64,000 bases of DNA from Yersinia canariae (GCF_009831415.1 NZ_CP043727.1:4340001-4404000); one strand, 5' to 3'. Positions 14,363 through 36,156 are shown, counted from the first letter of the stretch. Made by a program: numbers and translations. The notes: a model not told the origin generated them from the sequence alone.

Positions 14363-14563
14363 TCAGAAGGCCAGTGGTAAATAATCAATTAATTGTTTAC
14401 CACTGGCCTCCCACTTACCGCCTTTTGCATGTTTTTCTTTGCGCTGATAACTCCCTTTACCTTTAATGTTTTTTTCAATGCGCTGTCTGAAAAGTGGGTC
14501 AGAAAGTAGAGCTTCTAGCGCGTTGTCTTTTATTTTCCCTTTGGTATGTCGATACGGCGTCAT
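14363..14563 (-). CDS. arfA: Alternative ribosome-rescue factor ArfA
   Basis: This 66-residue basic protein (E. coli YhdL/ArfA 72) brings RF2 to ribosomes stalled on nonstop mRNA when tmRNA is lacking. The conserved N-terminal part [15 protein letters not shown] with DPLFRQR and the [12 protein letters not shown] region are clear, and the C-terminus diverges. The last 14 codons lie in a strong RNA hairpin (14369-14408). In E. coli the arfA message is cut or terminated at such a hairpin, so full-length protein is tagged by tmRNA while truncated active protein accumulates only when tmRNA fails. The same control is likely here. Confidence 0.94.
   Translation of the reverse strand: MTPYRHTKGKIKDNALEALLSDPLFRQRIEKNIKGKGSYQRKEKHAKGGKWEASGKQLIDYLPLAF
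14369..14408 (-). promoter_or_regulatory. Regulatory hairpin inside the arfA coding sequence
   Basis: The 13-base arm at 14369-14381 is perfectly complementary to 14396-14408, with a 14-nt AT-rich loop. It falls on codons 52-65 of arfA, before the stop codon. There is no T-run directly after it, so RNase III cleavage is a better guess than intrinsic termination. Cutting within the stem-loop would leave about 52-60 sense codons without a stop, enough for the conserved active part of ArfA. Confidence 0.8.
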
Positions 14564-14652
14564 ATTAATGCCTCACTAATAAAGTATTGATTAAAAATCC
14601 CACGAATAATACTGCTTGTATGAACTGATTAAAACTACTTACCTAAAAAAAT

Positions 14653-15078
14653 TTACTCTTTGGCTAATTCCTCCGTCGCCCCCTGCTCCAAAGCCTCTAA
14701 AATAGAGCAATAAGTCGTGGCATGCGAACTCCCACAACACGCATTACTCAGCCGTTTCAATGAATCACGCATCTTTTTTAGCTCAGTAATCTTGCTTTCC
14801 ACATCATTCAACCGCGAATCGACAATCGCCTTGGATTCTTGGCAGGTGTGATGCTCAGGATCGACGCGGATAGACAATAATTCTGCAATGGTTTCTAAAG
14901 TAAATCCGAGCTGTTTTGCATAACGGATAAACCGTAAGCGCTGCAAGTCTTGTTCACTGTACAGTCTGTAGCCGCCTTCTGTCCGCCTCCCATGATCCAT
15001 CATGCCTTGCTTTTCATAATAGCGAATAGTATCAGGGGTTACGTCAGCGAGTTTGGCCAGTTGCCCAATTCTTAACAT
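14653..15078 (-). CDS. zntR: Zinc-responsive MerR-family regulator ZntR
   Basis: This 141-residue activator senses excess Zn(II) and switches on the zinc-exporting ATPase gene zntA. It has an N-terminal MerR winged helix-turn-helix (IGQLAKLADVTPDTIRYYE), a dimerisation coiled coil (about 82-112) and a metal-binding tail. All ligands known from E. coli ZntR are kept: Cys79, Cys114, Cys115, His119 and Cys124. The full set and the length argue for ZntR over CueR. Its target zntA is not in the window. Confidence 0.96.
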   Translation of the reverse strand: MLRIGQLAKLADVTPDTIRYYEKQGMMDHGRRTEGGYRLYSEQDLQRLRFIRYAKQLGFTLETIAELLSIRVDPEHHTCQESKAIVDSRLNDVESKITELKKMRDSLKRLSNACCGSSHATTYCSILEALEQGATEELAKE

Positions 15079-15081
15079 TTG

Positions 15082-15453
15082 TTATTCCTCTTTAGACAGC
15101 TTATCTGTCACCTTATGCTGATATTCTTTGTGCAAGAAATCTGTGCTAAGCCCCGCTTGTCTCAATCTTAACTCCAATAAGACCAGCCGCTTATGCAAAT
15201 TTGAGTAATCATCATGTTGCCTGTCGAGTTGTGACAACAAATCAGTAATAGTAAGTGCTTCCTGCCGATCTTGTAATTCAGGAGGAAGATATCCCGCATT
15301 CTTCAGTAATCTATATCCGACTCTTAGATCAACAGGGATAAGCGTGTCATCATCGAGTAATAGTGGTTTGCCGCTCCCAGGCAGATTGTCCAGTTCTCCC
15401 TTTTCTTGAGCATTAACAATATGTCTTTCCGCCCATTCATCAATTAACTCCAT
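15082..15453 (-). CDS. yhdN: DUF1992 (DnaJC28-type) protein YhdN
   Basis: This 123-residue protein matches E. coli YhdN in size and place. It carries the DUF1992 core, including WAERHIVNAQEKGELDNLPGSGKPL and RVGYRLLKNAGYLPPE, followed by a helical tail. The function is unknown; eukaryotic relatives are linked to Golgi transport but that does not transfer. It is only 3 bp upstream of zntR, so the two are probably one transcript. Confidence 0.9.
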   Translation of the reverse strand: MELIDEWAERHIVNAQEKGELDNLPGSGKPLLLDDDTLIPVDLRVGYRLLKNAGYLPPELQDRQEALTITDLLSQLDRQHDDYSNLHKRLVLLELRLRQAGLSTDFLHKEYQHKVTDKLSKEE

Positions 15454-15580
15454 AGTGCCACCAAGAGATCAGATTCCACAGAATAGATGAAAGTTAAGAT
15501 TAATGGATTGGCAGATAAATAATAAGGGGAGAAAAGAGCTATGGGGAGGATAAGAACTCATGTCACTGAATTATGGGCGT

Positions 15581-15608
15581 AAAAAAACCGGGCAAGCCCG
15601 GTTTTTTT
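15581..15608 (-). terminator. Terminator of the alpha (rpsM-rplQ) operon
   Basis: CCGGGC (15588-15593) pairs with GCCCGG (15596-15601), flanked by A7 and T7. On the minus strand this gives a GC-rich stem with a U-run 13 bp past the rplQ stop codon. The symmetry also allows termination on plus, where no gene is nearby. Confidence 0.93.
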
Positions 15609-15621
15609 ACGCGTTTACAGA

Positions 15622-16035
<414 letters not shown>

Positions 16036-16051
16036 TTAACCTGTGATCCGG

Positions 16052-17044
16052 TTACTCGTTATCAGCAATGCTAGCCGGTGGCCAATTTTCTAGGCGCATG
16101 CCTAAAGAAAGACCACGTGATGCGAGCACGTCTTTAATCTCAGTAAGAGATTTTTTACCCAGGTTAGGCGTTTTCAGCAACTCAACCTCGGTACGCTGTA
16201 CCAGATCACCGATGTAGTGGATAGCTTCTGCCTTGAGGCAGTTAGCAGAGCGGACAGTCAATTCCAGATCGTCAACAGGGCGCAGCAGGATCGGATCAAA
16301 CTCTGGCTTCTCTTCTTTAACTTCCGGCTGACGTACATCACGTAAGTCAACGAAAGCTTCAAGCTGTTCAGCCAAGATAGTTGCCGCACGGCGGATCGCC
16401 TCTTCAGGATCGATCGTACCATTGGTTTCCATCTCGATAACCAACTTGTCCAGGTCGGTACGCTGTTCTACACGCGCTGCTTCAACATTGTAGGCAATTC
16501 GCTCTACAGGGCTATAGCATGCGTCTACTAACAGACGACCAATCGGGCGCTCATCTTCTTCCGAATGAATTCGGGCAGAAGCCGGCACATAACCACGACC
16601 ACGTTGAACTTTGATACGCATACTAATAGATGCGTTTTCATCGGTCAGGTGGCAGATAACGTGCTGCGGCTTGACGATTTCAACATCACCATCATGGGTG
16701 ATATCGGCTGCAGTCACAGGGCCAATGCCAGACTTATTCAGGGTAAGAATAACTTCATCTTTACCCTGAACTCTCACCGCCAGCCCTTTCAGGTTGAGCA
16801 GGATCTCCAGGATATCTTCCTGTACGCCTTCTTTGGTGCTGTACTCATGCAGTACACCATCAATCTCAACCTCGGTCACCGCGCAACCCGGCATAGATGA
16901 AAGCAGAATACGGCGCAGTGCGTTGCCGAGAGTATGGCCAAAGCCACGCTCTAACGGCTCAAGGGTCACCTTGGCGTGCGTCGAACTGACTTGCTCGATA
17001 TCTACCAGGCGCGGTTTTAGAAACTCTGTCACAGAACCCTGCAT
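16052..17044 (-). CDS. rpoA: RNA polymerase alpha subunit
   Basis: This 330-residue subunit (E. coli 329, with one extra residue at the extreme C-terminus) dimerises to start RNA polymerase assembly. The N-terminal domain (about 8-235) contains [12 protein letters not shown] with the assembly residue Arg45. A flexible linker (236-248) leads to the C-terminal domain that binds UP elements and activators, with Arg265 in RSANCLKAE. It lies between rpsD and rplQ in the alpha operon. CRP, encoded further along the window, contacts this C-terminal domain. Confidence 0.98.
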   Translation of the reverse strand: MQGSVTEFLKPRLVDIEQVSSTHAKVTLEPLERGFGHTLGNALRRILLSSMPGCAVTEVEIDGVLHEYSTKEGVQEDILEILLNLKGLAVRVQGKDEVILTLNKSGIGPVTAADITHDGDVEIVKPQHVICHLTDENASISMRIKVQRGRGYVPASARIHSEEDERPIGRLLVDACYSPVERIAYNVEAARVEQRTDLDKLVIEMETNGTIDPEEAIRRAATILAEQLEAFVDLRDVRQPEVKEEKPEFDPILLRPVDDLELTVRSANCLKAEAIHYIGDLVQRTEVELLKTPNLGKKSLTEIKDVLASRGLSLGMRLENWPPASIADNE

Positions 17045-17069
17045 TGTGTCCTCTCTTTGGTACTAAGCT

Positions 17070-17708
<639 letters not shown>

Positions 17709-17720
17709 CTAAAAGCAGCG

Positions 17721-18113
<393 letters not shown>

Positions 18114-18126
18114 TCAATCACCCCGA

Positions 18127-18483
18127 TTATTTCTTGATCGGTTTACGCGGACCCTTACGGGTACGTGCGTTGGTCTTAGTACGCTGACCGCGAACTGGTA
18201 GACCACGACGATGACGCAAACCACGATAAGTCCCAAGGTCCATCAGACGCTTGATGCTCAGGGTCACCTCACGACGCAGATCACCTTCTACAACGTACTT
18301 GGCAACTTCGTCACGCAGCTTCTCGATTTGCTCTTCAGACAGCTCACTGATCTTAACATTTTCAGCAATACCCGCAGCAACACAGATAGCCTGTGAACGG
18401 GTCTTACCGATGCCGTAGATCGCAGTCAAAGCGATAACGGTATGTTTCTGATCAGGAATGTTAATGCCTGCTATACGGGCCAC
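18127..18483 (-). CDS. rpsM: 30S ribosomal protein S13
   Basis: This 118-residue 30S head protein forms intersubunit bridges with 23S helix 38 and L5, and its basic tail reaches the P-site tRNA. It begins [14 protein letters not shown] and ends with [17 protein letters not shown]. The start is GTG (18481-18483 on plus reads cac), as in E. coli, where that GTG is part of the S4-controlled translation start. It is the first gene of the alpha operon. Confidence 0.98.
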   Translation of the reverse strand: MARIAGINIPDQKHTVIALTAIYGIGKTRSQAICVAAGIAENVKISELSEEQIEKLRDEVAKYVVEGDLRREVTLSIKRLMDLGTYRGLRHRRGLPVRGQRTKTNARTRKGPRKPIKK

Positions 18484-18600
18484 TATGCACTCCTACTATT
18501 TTATACAGCAATACCATTCTGAAAAGCCCGTTTTCAGGATACTCAAATAGCATTGCAGTCACATACAAAAGATTGGCTGGCTAATCTAGCCAGCTCAACC
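18484..18600 (-). promoter_or_regulatory. Alpha operon leader with S4-binding pseudoknot
   Basis: The leader just upstream of the rpsM GTG resembles the E. coli alpha-operon leader: the GAGTATCCTGAAAACGGGC segment and AGTAGGAGTGCATAGTG around the start are recognisable. In E. coli this RNA folds into a nested pseudoknot that S4 traps in a form unable to start translation. A separate hairpin, GCTGGCTA/TAGCCAGC at 18576-18594, lies at its upstream end. The interval 18601-18630 before rpmJ shows nothing else. Confidence 0.8.
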
Positions 18601-18630
18601 CAACTTTGCAAGAAAAATATGCAAGATAAA

Positions 18631-20113
<1,483 letters not shown>

Positions 20114-20120
20114 CTGCTAC

Positions 20121-20555
20121 TTATTCCTCAATTTTACCGCCAGCAGCTTCGATAGCAGCACGAGCGCCTTTGGTGACACGCAGACCACGAAGAGTTACCG
20201 CACGAGTGATTTCGCCTGAAAGCATAACTTTCGCGAACTCAATCTGGGTACCAACAACGTTAGCGGCTTTCAGCGTGTTCAGGTCGATTACGTCGCCTTC
20301 CACTAAAGCCAGTTCAGACAGACGAACTTCTGCCGTGATCATAGCTTTGCGAGAGGTGAAGCCGAATTTCGGCAAACGACGATATAAAGGCATCTGACCA
20401 CCTTCAAAACCACGACGTACGCCACCACCAGAACGTGAGTTCTGACCTTTGTGACCACGACCAGCAGTTTTACCCAGGCCAGAACCAATACCACGACCTA
20501 CACGCTTCGGCGCATGCTTGGCACCTTCAGCCGGAGACAGAGTATTTAAACGCAT
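20121..20555 (-). CDS. rplO: 50S ribosomal protein L15
   Basis: This 144-residue late-assembly protein of the 50S subunit starts [18 protein letters not shown]. It has a glycine- and arginine-rich N-terminal extension ([18 protein letters not shown]) that penetrates 23S rRNA, then a globular C-terminal domain. It is separated from secY by 7 bp and from rpmD by 3 bp. Confidence 0.98.
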   Translation of the reverse strand: MRLNTLSPAEGAKHAPKRVGRGIGSGLGKTAGRGHKGQNSRSGGGVRRGFEGGQMPLYRRLPKFGFTSRKAMITAEVRLSELALVEGDVIDLNTLKAANVVGTQIEFAKVMLSGEITRAVTLRGLRVTKGARAAIEAAGGKIEE

Positions 20556-20558
20556 CTG

Positions 20559-20738
20559 TTACTCCTCAACTTTAACCATGTAGGAAACCAAGTTGACCAT
20601 ACCACGTACAGCAGGAGTATCCTCACGCTCTACAGTATGACCAATACGACGCAGACCTAAACCGATCAGGGTTGCCTTATGTTTTGGCAAACGACCGATA
20701 CTGCTTTTTGTTTGAGTTACTTTAATAGTCTTTGCCAT
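20559..20738 (-). CDS. rpmD: 50S ribosomal protein L30
   Basis: This 59-residue protein on the minus strand begins [19 protein letters not shown] and ends MVKVEE. Its short ferredoxin-like fold is the whole bacterial L30. The start codon (cat at 20736-20738) and the stop (tta at 20559-20561) fit tightly between rpsE and rplO with 2-3 bp gaps. Confidence 0.96.
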
Positions 20739-20740
20739 GG

Positions 20741-21253
<513 letters not shown>

Positions 21254-21258
21254 CTACC

Positions 21259-21621
<363 letters not shown>

Positions 21622-22155
21622 TTACTTCTTCTTAGCCTCTTTGGTACGCACGACTTCGTCGGCGTAACGGACACCCTTGCCTTTATAAGGCTCAGGACGA
21701 CGGTAGGCACGCAAATCTGCTGCAACCTGACCAATCACCTGCTTATCAGCGCCTTTCAGCACGATTTCAGTTTGGGTCGGGCATTCGGCAGTGATGCCAG
21801 CCGGCAATTCATGGTCAACTGGATGAGAGAAGCCTAAAGCTAAATTCACCACGTTGCCTTTAACTGCGGCACGGTAACCTACACCTACCAATTGAAGCTT
21901 CTTAGTGAAGCCTTCGGTAACACCAACGACCATTGCATTAAGCAGTGCACGAGTGGTACCCGCTTGGGCCCAACCGTCTACAGAGCCTTCGCGTGGAGCG
22001 AAAGTCAGTGTATTTTCTTCTTGCTTAACTTCAACAGCGCTATGGACGGTACGAGTCAGCTCGCCGTTCTTACCCTTAATCGAAATAACCTGACCGTTGA
22101 GTTTTACCTCTACGCCGGCAGGAATGACGACGGGTGCTTTTGCAACACGAGACAT
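21622..22155 (-). CDS. rplF: 50S ribosomal protein L6
   Basis: This 177-residue protein has two related domains and sits near the base of the L7/L12 stalk beside the sarcin-ricin loop, where it supports elongation factor binding. The N-terminus is [17 protein letters not shown], and the C-terminal [16 protein letters not shown] motif is the family signature. Confidence 0.98.
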   Translation of the reverse strand: MSRVAKAPVVIPAGVEVKLNGQVISIKGKNGELTRTVHSAVEVKQEENTLTFAPREGSVDGWAQAGTTRALLNAMVVGVTEGFTKKLQLVGVGYRAAVKGNVVNLALGFSHPVDHELPAGITAECPTQTEIVLKGADKQVIGQVAADLRAYRRPEPYKGKGVRYADEVVRTKEAKKK

Positions 22156-22169
22156 TCTTTCCTCCCGAA

Positions 22170-22568
<399 letters not shown>

Positions 22569-22595
22569 TTACTCCCGTGATTCAATTGGTGACAA

Positions 22596-22901
22596 TTACC
22601 AGCTAGCCTTTTTAAGGCCCGGGATTTCACCGCGCATTGCGGTTTCACGGACTTTAATACGGCTCAACCCGAACTTCCGCAAGAAACCATGCGGACGACC
22701 AGTTTGGTTGCAGCGGTTACGCTGACGGGACGGGCTGGAATCACGCGGCAGAGACTGCAGCTTCAGAACAGCATTCCAACGATCTTCGTCGGATGAGTTC
22801 ACACCAGAGATAATAGCTTTTAATTCCTCGCGTTGAGCGCGGTATTTGTTAGCTAGTTTCACGCGAACGACTTCGCGTGCTTTCATTGATTGCTTAGCCA
22901 T
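22596..22901 (-). CDS. rpsN: 30S ribosomal protein S14 (zinc-free form)
   Basis: This 101-residue protein of the 30S head starts [11 protein letters not shown] at 22901. The longer open frame upstream belongs to another reading of rplE. The usual four-cysteine zinc site of short S14 is absent, so this is the long, zinc-independent C- form found in E. coli. The [18 protein letters not shown] segment and the end GLKKASW are typical. Confidence 0.96.
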
Positions 22902-22914
22902 CAGTAACCCTACC

Positions 22915-24177
<1,263 letters not shown>

Positions 24178-24244
24178 CTAATGTCAACTACTACTTTAGG
24201 ACCCAGAATAGGTCGTTTAAAAGCCCCATTAATGAGGGCGCAGC

Positions 24245-24250
24245 ATTATA
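24245..24250 (-). promoter_or_regulatory. -10 element of the spc operon promoter
   Basis: On the minus strand a consensus TATAAT is preceded by GAAGCGGTGT and followed by GCTGCGCC, very like the E. coli spc promoter. No good -35 hexamer exists at 16-18 bp. That region overlaps the T-rich tail of the S10-operon terminator, so an UP-type AT-rich contact may replace it. A start site near 24238 would give a leader of about 70 nt before rplN. Confidence 0.75.
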
Positions 24251-24273
24251 ACACCGCTTCCAAATTATGGGTA

Positions 24274-24307
24274 GAAAAAATAAACGGCCCACTTTCTGAG
24301 CCGTTTA
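24274..24307 (-). terminator. Terminator at the end of the S10 operon
   Basis: TAAACGGC (24281-24288) pairs with GCCGTTTA (24300-24307). On the minus strand the stem is followed by a T-rich run (complement of the A-run at about 24275-24280). It lies just after rpsQ and directly before the spc -10 element, separating S10 and spc transcription. Confidence 0.85.
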
Positions 24308-24330
24308 TTATGTTCGAGTTGGCTACTCTA

Positions 24331-26256
<1,926 letters not shown>

Positions 26257-26261
26257 CTACC

Positions 26262-26543
<282 letters not shown>

Positions 26544-26554
26544 TTATCCTCTAA

Positions 26555-27382
<828 letters not shown>

Positions 27383-27395
27383 TTACTCCTCCGAC

Positions 27396-28952
<1,557 letters not shown>

Positions 28953-28972
28953 TCAATCGCTCAATGACCTGA

Positions 28973-29461
<489 letters not shown>

Positions 29462-29467
29462 CCGCGC

Positions 29468-29495
29468 ATTATACGTAAATTCCAGCAGTAAGCAA
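29468..29495 (-). promoter_or_regulatory. S10 operon promoter
   Basis: This is a minus-strand promoter with -35 TTGCTT (29490-29495), a 16-bp spacer and a consensus -10 TATAAT (29468-29473), followed by the GC-rich GCGCGGGC discriminator of growth-rate-controlled promoters. It matches the E. coli S10 promoter nearly base for base. Confidence 0.92.
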
Positions 29496-29579
29496 GCCAG
29501 TGTTGAAAATCTATGCGAAAACTTGCCAGATAATTTCATTGGCGAGGAATAAAGTTATTTTGGTGAGTTCAGAAATGAG

Positions 29580-29612
29580 AAAGAGTGAGAACAATGTTGT
29601 TCTCACTCTTTT
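29580..29612. terminator. Long hairpin downstream of bfr
   Basis: Fifteen bases at 29580-29594 (AAAGAGTGAGAACAA) are perfectly complementary to 29597-29611, leaving a minimal 2-nt centre. It lies 55 bp past the bfr stop codon and upstream of the S10 promoter. Short T-runs flank it on both strands, so it probably ends bfr transcription. Confidence 0.8.
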
Positions 29613-29666
29613 AACTGAATAATGTCATAGCTGGATAAATAAGAACCCATACAGCAAGTTAAGGAG

Positions 29667-30140
29667 CTAGTCTTTTGCCAATTGAGCCTGTGAGTAATTC
29701 TGTATTCCCAGACGTTCGATAAGACTAAGCTCTGTTTCAAGCCAATCTATGTGGCCTTCTTCTTCAGCCAGAATTTCTTTCAACAGATCGCGGCTGACGT
29801 AATCATGTATTGAATCAGCATAGGCGATGCCTTCGCGTAGATCCTTTGCACCTGCCAACTCAAGGGCTAAATCGGACTTCAGTATTTCCTCAACATCCTC
29901 ACCAATATTCAGCTTACCCAAATCTTGTAAGTTAGGAATACCTTCAAGGAATAAGATGCGCTCGATGTATTTATCTGCATGCTTCATTTCGTCGATGGAT
30001 TCGTGATACTCCTTATCATTAAGGCGCATCAATCCCCAGTTTTTGAACATACGGGCGTGGAGAAAATATTGATTGATAGCAACTAACTCGTTTCCGAGCA
30101 GTTTATTGAGATGTGCAATTATCTTTTTATCGCCTTTCAT
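29667..30140 (-). CDS. bfr: Bacterioferritin
   Basis: This 157-residue haem-containing ferritin has 24 subunits forming a shell that oxidises Fe(II) and stores the mineral. The ferroxidase ligands Glu18, Glu51 and His54 are present, and the haem-binding methionine is Met52 (DEMKH). A later [10 protein letters not shown] motif supplies the second metal site. The start at 30140 (MKGDKK) follows E. coli; the longer upstream frame is not conserved. Its partner bfd lies just upstream. Confidence 0.97.
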   Translation of the reverse strand: MKGDKKIIAHLNKLLGNELVAINQYFLHARMFKNWGLMRLNDKEYHESIDEMKHADKYIERILFLEGIPNLQDLGKLNIGEDVEEILKSDLALELAGAKDLREGIAYADSIHDYVSRDLLKEILAEEEGHIDWLETELSLIERLGIQNYSQAQLAKD

Positions 30141-30219
30141 AGATAAACCCTCCGCTTCCAGTACTAAAAGTGTAGTACCAGATGGCAAAGTATGGGGGAA
30201 AACTTCTCCCGGCTAACTA

Positions 30220-30414
30220 TTAGGCAACATCATTCATTTCTGGAATGTTTGCGCGTTCCTCGATCAAAATCTCTCTCGCCTGTCGAATGCATTTTCCACA
30301 GTCGGTACCAATCGGTACTAATTGACGCAGTTGTTGAATGGTATGTGGGTGGTGCTGACGTACAGCTTTACGGATAACTTTGTCAGATATCGCATTACAC
30401 AGGCAAACATACAT
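30220..30414 (-). CDS. bfd: Bacterioferritin-associated ferredoxin
   Basis: This 64-residue [2Fe-2S] protein binds bacterioferritin and passes electrons to the haem so stored iron can be released. The cluster cysteines Cys4 and Cys6 (YVCLCN) and Cys39 and Cys42 (CGKC) have the unusual Bfd spacing. I start at MYVCLC (30414), as in E. coli; an in-frame ATG four codons earlier is less likely. A Fur site would be expected upstream but I cannot mark one with confidence. Confidence 0.95.
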   Translation of the reverse strand: MYVCLCNAISDKVIRKAVRQHHPHTIQQLRQLVPIGTDCGKCIRQAREILIEERANIPEMNDVA

Positions 30415-30493
30415 AAAATGACTCACTTCTTAACCAGTATCTACAGTGTAAATAAGAATGCGAGTTATTTCAATTAAGATTATTTTCTTCAGA

Positions 30494-30522
30494 CAATAAA
30501 AAAGGGCGCCGAAGCGCCCTTT
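30494..30522 (-). terminator. Terminator of the str operon after tuf
   Basis: AAAGGGCGC (30501-30509) pairs with GCGCCCTTT (30514-30522). On the minus strand the loop is the stable TTCG tetraloop and a T-run follows (complement of the As at 30496-30503). It lies 20 bp past the tuf stop codon. Confidence 0.93.
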
Positions 30523-30542
30523 TAACTTAATCAATAAAACAA

Positions 30543-31784
<1,242 letters not shown>

Positions 31785-31798
31785 TTAAACCCGAAAGC

Positions 31799-33907
31799 TT
31801 ATTTGCCACGGGCTTCGATAACGGCTTTAGCGACGTTACTAGGTGCTTCAGCATACTCCAGGAATTCCATGGAGTAAGAAGCACGGCCCTGAGTCTGAGA
31901 ACGCAGGTCAGTAGCATAACCGAACATTTCAGACAACGGAACCTTGACGCGAACGGTTTTACCGGTAGCAGTATCTTCCATACCTTCGATGATACCACGA
32001 CGACGGTTAAGGTCGCCCATTACGTCACCCATGTAATCTTCAGGGGTTTCGACTTCAACCTTCATGATTGGCTCAAGCAGAACTGGTTTAGCTCGTTTGA
32101 ACCCTTCTTTAAAGGCGATAGAACCGGCTAATTTAAACGCCAATTCTGAGGAGTCAACGTCATGGTAAGAACCGTAGTGCAGACGGATTTTAACGTCAAC
32201 AACTGGGTAACCAGCCAGAGGACCGGCTTTCAGTTGTTCCTGGATACCTTTATCAACAGCAGGGATGAACTCTTTAGGAATAGAACCACCAACGATTTCG
32301 TTGACGAATTCATACCCAGCGCCACCCGGTGGTAACGGAGACATGTCGATAACAACATGACCGTACTGACCACGACCGCCTGATTGCTTAGCGTGCTTAC
32401 CTTCGACATCCTTAACGGTGTCGCGGATAGTTTCACGGTATGCAACCTGAGGTTTACCGACGTTTGCTTCCACGTTAAATTCGCGGCGCATACGGTCAAC
32501 CAGGATATCCAAGTGCAGCTCACCCATACCAGCGATGATAGTCTGACCAGATTCTTCGTCAGTCCAAACGCGGAATGATGGATCTTCTTTTGCCAGACGA
32601 CCCAGAGCCATACCCATTTTTTCTTGGTCGGCTTTGGTTTTTGGTTCAACGGCAACAGAGATTACTGGCTCTGGGAACTCCATACGTTCCAAGATGATCG
32701 GATTAGCTGGGTCACACAAGGTGTCACCAGTCGTCACGTCTTTCAGACCAATCGCTGCTGCGATGTCGCCTGCACGAACTTCTTTGATCTCTTCACGTTT
32801 GTTTGCGTGCATCTGAACGATACGGCCCAGACGCTCACGCTGTGAACGTACTGAGTTCAACACGGTGTCACCGGAGTTAACAACGCCAGAGTACACACGG
32901 AAGAACGTCAGGTTACCCACAAACGGGTCGGTAGCAATTTTGAACGCCAGTGCAGAGAACGGCTCTTTGTCGTCTGAGTGACGAACAGCCGGAGTATCTT
33001 TACCGTCGTCCAAAATACCGTTGATTGCTTCAACGTCAGTTGGTGCTGGCAGATAGTCGATAACTGCATCCAGCATTGCCTGTACGCCTTTGTTCTTAAA
33101 CGCAGAACCACAGGTAACCAAGATGACTTCGTTGCGCAGAACACGTTGACGCAAAGCTTTCTTGATTTCTTCTTCAGTCAGCTCTTCGCCGCCCAAATAT
33201 TTATCCATCAGCTCATCTGACGCTTCTGCAGCAGATTCAACCAGATTCTGGTGCCATTCAGCAGCCAGTTCAGCCATATCAGCCGGGATCTCTTCGTATT
33301 CGAAGGTCACGCCCTGATCAGCTTCGTTCCAGTTGATCGCTTTCATTTTCACCAGGTCGATAATACCGGTGAATTTCTCTTCCGCGCCGATTGCCAGTTG
33401 CAATGGAACTGGATTCGCGCCCAGACGAGATTTAATCTGACCAACAACTTTCAGGAAGTTAGCACCCATGCGGTCCATTTTGTTAACGAACGCAATGCGT
33501 GGAACTTTATATTTGTTAGCCTGACGCCATACGGTCTCAGACTGTGGCTGAACACCACCAACTGCACAGTAAACCATTACCGCACCATCAAGAACACGCA
33601 TGGAACGTTCTACTTCGATAGTGAAGTCAACGTGCCCTGGGGTGTCAATGATATTGACGTGATGTGGTTCGTACTGTTTAGCCATACCAGACCAGAAGCA
33701 GGTAGTAGCCGCAGAAGTAATGGTAATACCACGCTCCTGCTCCTGTTCCATCCAGTCCATGGTGGCTGCGCCGTCATGAACTTCACCGATTTTATGGTTT
33801 ACACCGGTGTAAAACAGGATACGTTCGGTAGTGGTTGTCTTACCGGCGTCGATGTGAGCGCTGATACCGATATTACGATAGCGCTCAATGGGTGTTTTAC
33901 GAGCCAT
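31799..33907 (-). CDS. fusA: Elongation factor G
   Basis: This 702-residue five-domain GTPase moves tRNAs and mRNA through the ribosome and, with RRF, splits post-termination ribosomes. The P-loop [15 protein letters not shown] is near residue 17, DTPGHVDFT near 88 and NKMD near 142. Domain IV carries the GGRGQYGHV loop that reaches the decoding centre. It lies between rpsG and tuf in the str operon. Confidence 0.98.
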   Translation of the reverse strand: MARKTPIERYRNIGISAHIDAGKTTTTERILFYTGVNHKIGEVHDGAATMDWMEQEQERGITITSAATTCFWSGMAKQYEPHHVNIIDTPGHVDFTIEVERSMRVLDGAVMVYCAVGGVQPQSETVWRQANKYKVPRIAFVNKMDRMGANFLKVVGQIKSRLGANPVPLQLAIGAEEKFTGIIDLVKMKAINWNEADQGVTFEYEEIPADMAELAAEWHQNLVESAAEASDELMDKYLGGEELTEEEIKKALRQRVLRNEVILVTCGSAFKNKGVQAMLDAVIDYLPAPTDVEAINGILDDGKDTPAVRHSDDKEPFSALAFKIATDPFVGNLTFFRVYSGVVNSGDTVLNSVRSQRERLGRIVQMHANKREEIKEVRAGDIAAAIGLKDVTTGDTLCDPANPIILERMEFPEPVISVAVEPKTKADQEKMGMALGRLAKEDPSFRVWTDEESGQTIIAGMGELHLDILVDRMRREFNVEANVGKPQVAYRETIRDTVKDVEGKHAKQSGGRGQYGHVVIDMSPLPPGGAGYEFVNEIVGGSIPKEFIPAVDKGIQEQLKAGPLAGYPVVDVKIRLHYGSYHDVDSSELAFKLAGSIAFKEGFKRAKPVLLEPIMKVEVETPEDYMGDVMGDLNRRRGIIEGMEDTATGKTVRVKVPLSEMFGYATDLRSQTQGRASYSMEFLEYAEAPSNVAKAVIEARGK

Positions 33908-34001
33908 TTGATTCCTCTATTCCTAGGGCGTTCATTCGGTTAACCCATGCGGGTTGGCTATTAAAAGCGCCCGCATGGTTAGCATGACTACTGCGTGGTG
34001 A

Positions 34002-34487
<486 letters not shown>

Positions 34488-34568
34488 TTAATTCAGGGTT
34501 GTCCAAAACTCTAAGAGTTTATTTTGACATTAATGTGAAAATGTTTGGCCTTACTTAACGGAGAACCA

Positions 34569-35003
<435 letters not shown>

Positions 35004-35029
35004 CTACTGGCAGAGAACGAGGACGCAGA

Positions 35030-35058
35030 ATTTTATGGCTGACTATCTAAGGTGTCAA
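35030..35058 (-). promoter_or_regulatory. str operon promoter
   Basis: This is a minus-strand promoter with consensus -35 TTGACA (35053-35058), a 17-bp spacer and -10 TAAAAT (35030-35035), followed by TCTGCGTCCTCG, close to the E. coli str promoter. It drives rpsL-rpsG-fusA-tuf and lies in the 137-bp gap after tusB. Confidence 0.93.
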
Positions 35059-35080
35059 GAAATATACAGCATTGACTGCA

Positions 35081-35368
35081 TTACCATGCCAGTTGTTGCT
35101 GATGTTTTAGGGTCAAATCCACGAAGTGAGTATAGCCGATTAGCATCGCGCTGTCTGAAATTTGACCACATAAACCGCGCGCAATAACATCATCTTCCAA
35201 GACAAATAGCGAAGCTGGGTTATTTAACAATAAGTTAAGACTTTCGCTGTTTTTCAAAACAGCCATCACTCCATCTTGCAGAAATAAAATCTCATCTTCA
35301 GATGTGACCAATTTCAGCAATGCAGATAAATCACAGTGATAAGGTGAATGACTGACGGTAAACAGCAT
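35081..35368 (-). CDS. tusB: Sulfur relay protein TusB
   Basis: This 95-residue subunit belongs to the TusBCD hexamer that passes persulfide sulfur from TusA to TusE and MnmA for 2-thiouridine at tRNA position 34. Length and features ([32 protein letters not shown]) match E. coli TusB. It is the last gene of yheO-tusD-tusC-tusB and ends just before the str promoter. Confidence 0.95.
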   Translation of the reverse strand: MLFTVSHSPYHCDLSALLKLVTSEDEILFLQDGVMAVLKNSESLNLLLNNPASLFVLEDDVIARGLCGQISDSAMLIGYTHFVDLTLKHQQQLAW

Positions 35369-35387
35369 TATGGCTACCCAAATCTCA

Positions 35388-35753
35388 TTAAAAAGTCAGC
35401 ACAACATCATAATTTGCCAATTGGCTGCGCAAATTTACCGGAGATAATACCTCGACATCAAGTATCCAATCCGTCACTTCACTCAATCCGCGCTGCTGCA
35501 ATGAGGCTTCACAAATATAAAAATTCTCGACATCGTACAGCGGTAAGACACCGAAAGTAGCAATATAGTTTCTGGCGAGAATTTTTTCTGGCTGCTGCTG
35601 TGGAAGCAATTGTAATACGCCATCGGAAAGGAAGAATACGCCCAAGTTTTCACTCAGTGCTGATGTTGCCAGCAAAGCATCCAGCCCCTCGCGCCCTGCC
35701 GAATTACCATGAGGGCCTTGGGTGAAAACAAATGCGACGCGTTTTATTGCCAT
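35388..35753 (-). CDS. tusC: Sulfur relay protein TusC
   Basis: This 121-residue DsrF-like subunit of TusBCD begins [29 protein letters not shown] and has the [18 protein letters not shown] segment. It has a structural rather than a catalytic role in the hexamer. Its ATG overlaps the tusD stop codon (TAATG), and it is 19 bp before tusB. Confidence 0.95.
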   Translation of the reverse strand: MAIKRVAFVFTQGPHGNSAGREGLDALLATSALSENLGVFFLSDGVLQLLPQQQPEKILARNYIATFGVLPLYDVENFYICEASLQQRGLSEVTDWILDVEVLSPVNLRSQLANYDVVLTF

Positions 35754-36142
35754 TAAAATTGCACCATACGGTCACAGGTTAAGGCCGCCTCTGCCAGCGC
35801 CCCCAACCCACTCAACGTAAAACCGGGTTGCAGATTTGCTGCCGCCAAATTGAGTTGTTCGGCTTCATGTTGGTCAGTAACACCACGACGCAATGCCGCC
35901 GCCACACAGACATTCAATGTAACAGCATGTTCGCTCGCCAATTGTTGCCATGCACGAACTAAGTCAAATTCATCATTAGCAGGGGCCGTTAATTGGTTAG
36001 CATTCAAAACACCTTCGCGATAGAAGAAAACACTAACCAAATTATGACCGGCGTTTATCAGAGCTTGTGCAAACTGATAGGCACTACTGGCCTGCTGAGT
36101 GCCGTAAGCTGGCCCCGTAACCAGCAGGCAATAGTTCGCCAT
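35753..36142 (-). CDS. tusD: Sulfurtransferase TusD
   Basis: This 129-residue DsrE-like catalytic subunit of TusBCD takes the persulfide on the cysteine in [12 protein letters not shown] (Cys78 equivalent in E. coli). [21 protein letters not shown] and [14 protein letters not shown] are family hallmarks. I start at the ATG at 36142, which has AGGTG seven bases upstream. An alternative ATG at 36157 overlaps the yheO stop codon and lacks a good ribosome site. Confidence 0.94.
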   Translation of the reverse strand: MANYCLLVTGPAYGTQQASSAYQFAQALINAGHNLVSVFFYREGVLNANQLTAPANDEFDLVRAWQQLASEHAVTLNVCVAAALRRGVTDQHEAEQLNLAAANLQPGFTLSGLGALAEAALTCDRMVQF

Positions 36143-36156
36143 ATTCACACCTGACA

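Noticed and set aside
33251..33943. 230-codon open frame on plus
   Set aside because: It is antisense to the fusA start; a long shadow is expected opposite biased codons.
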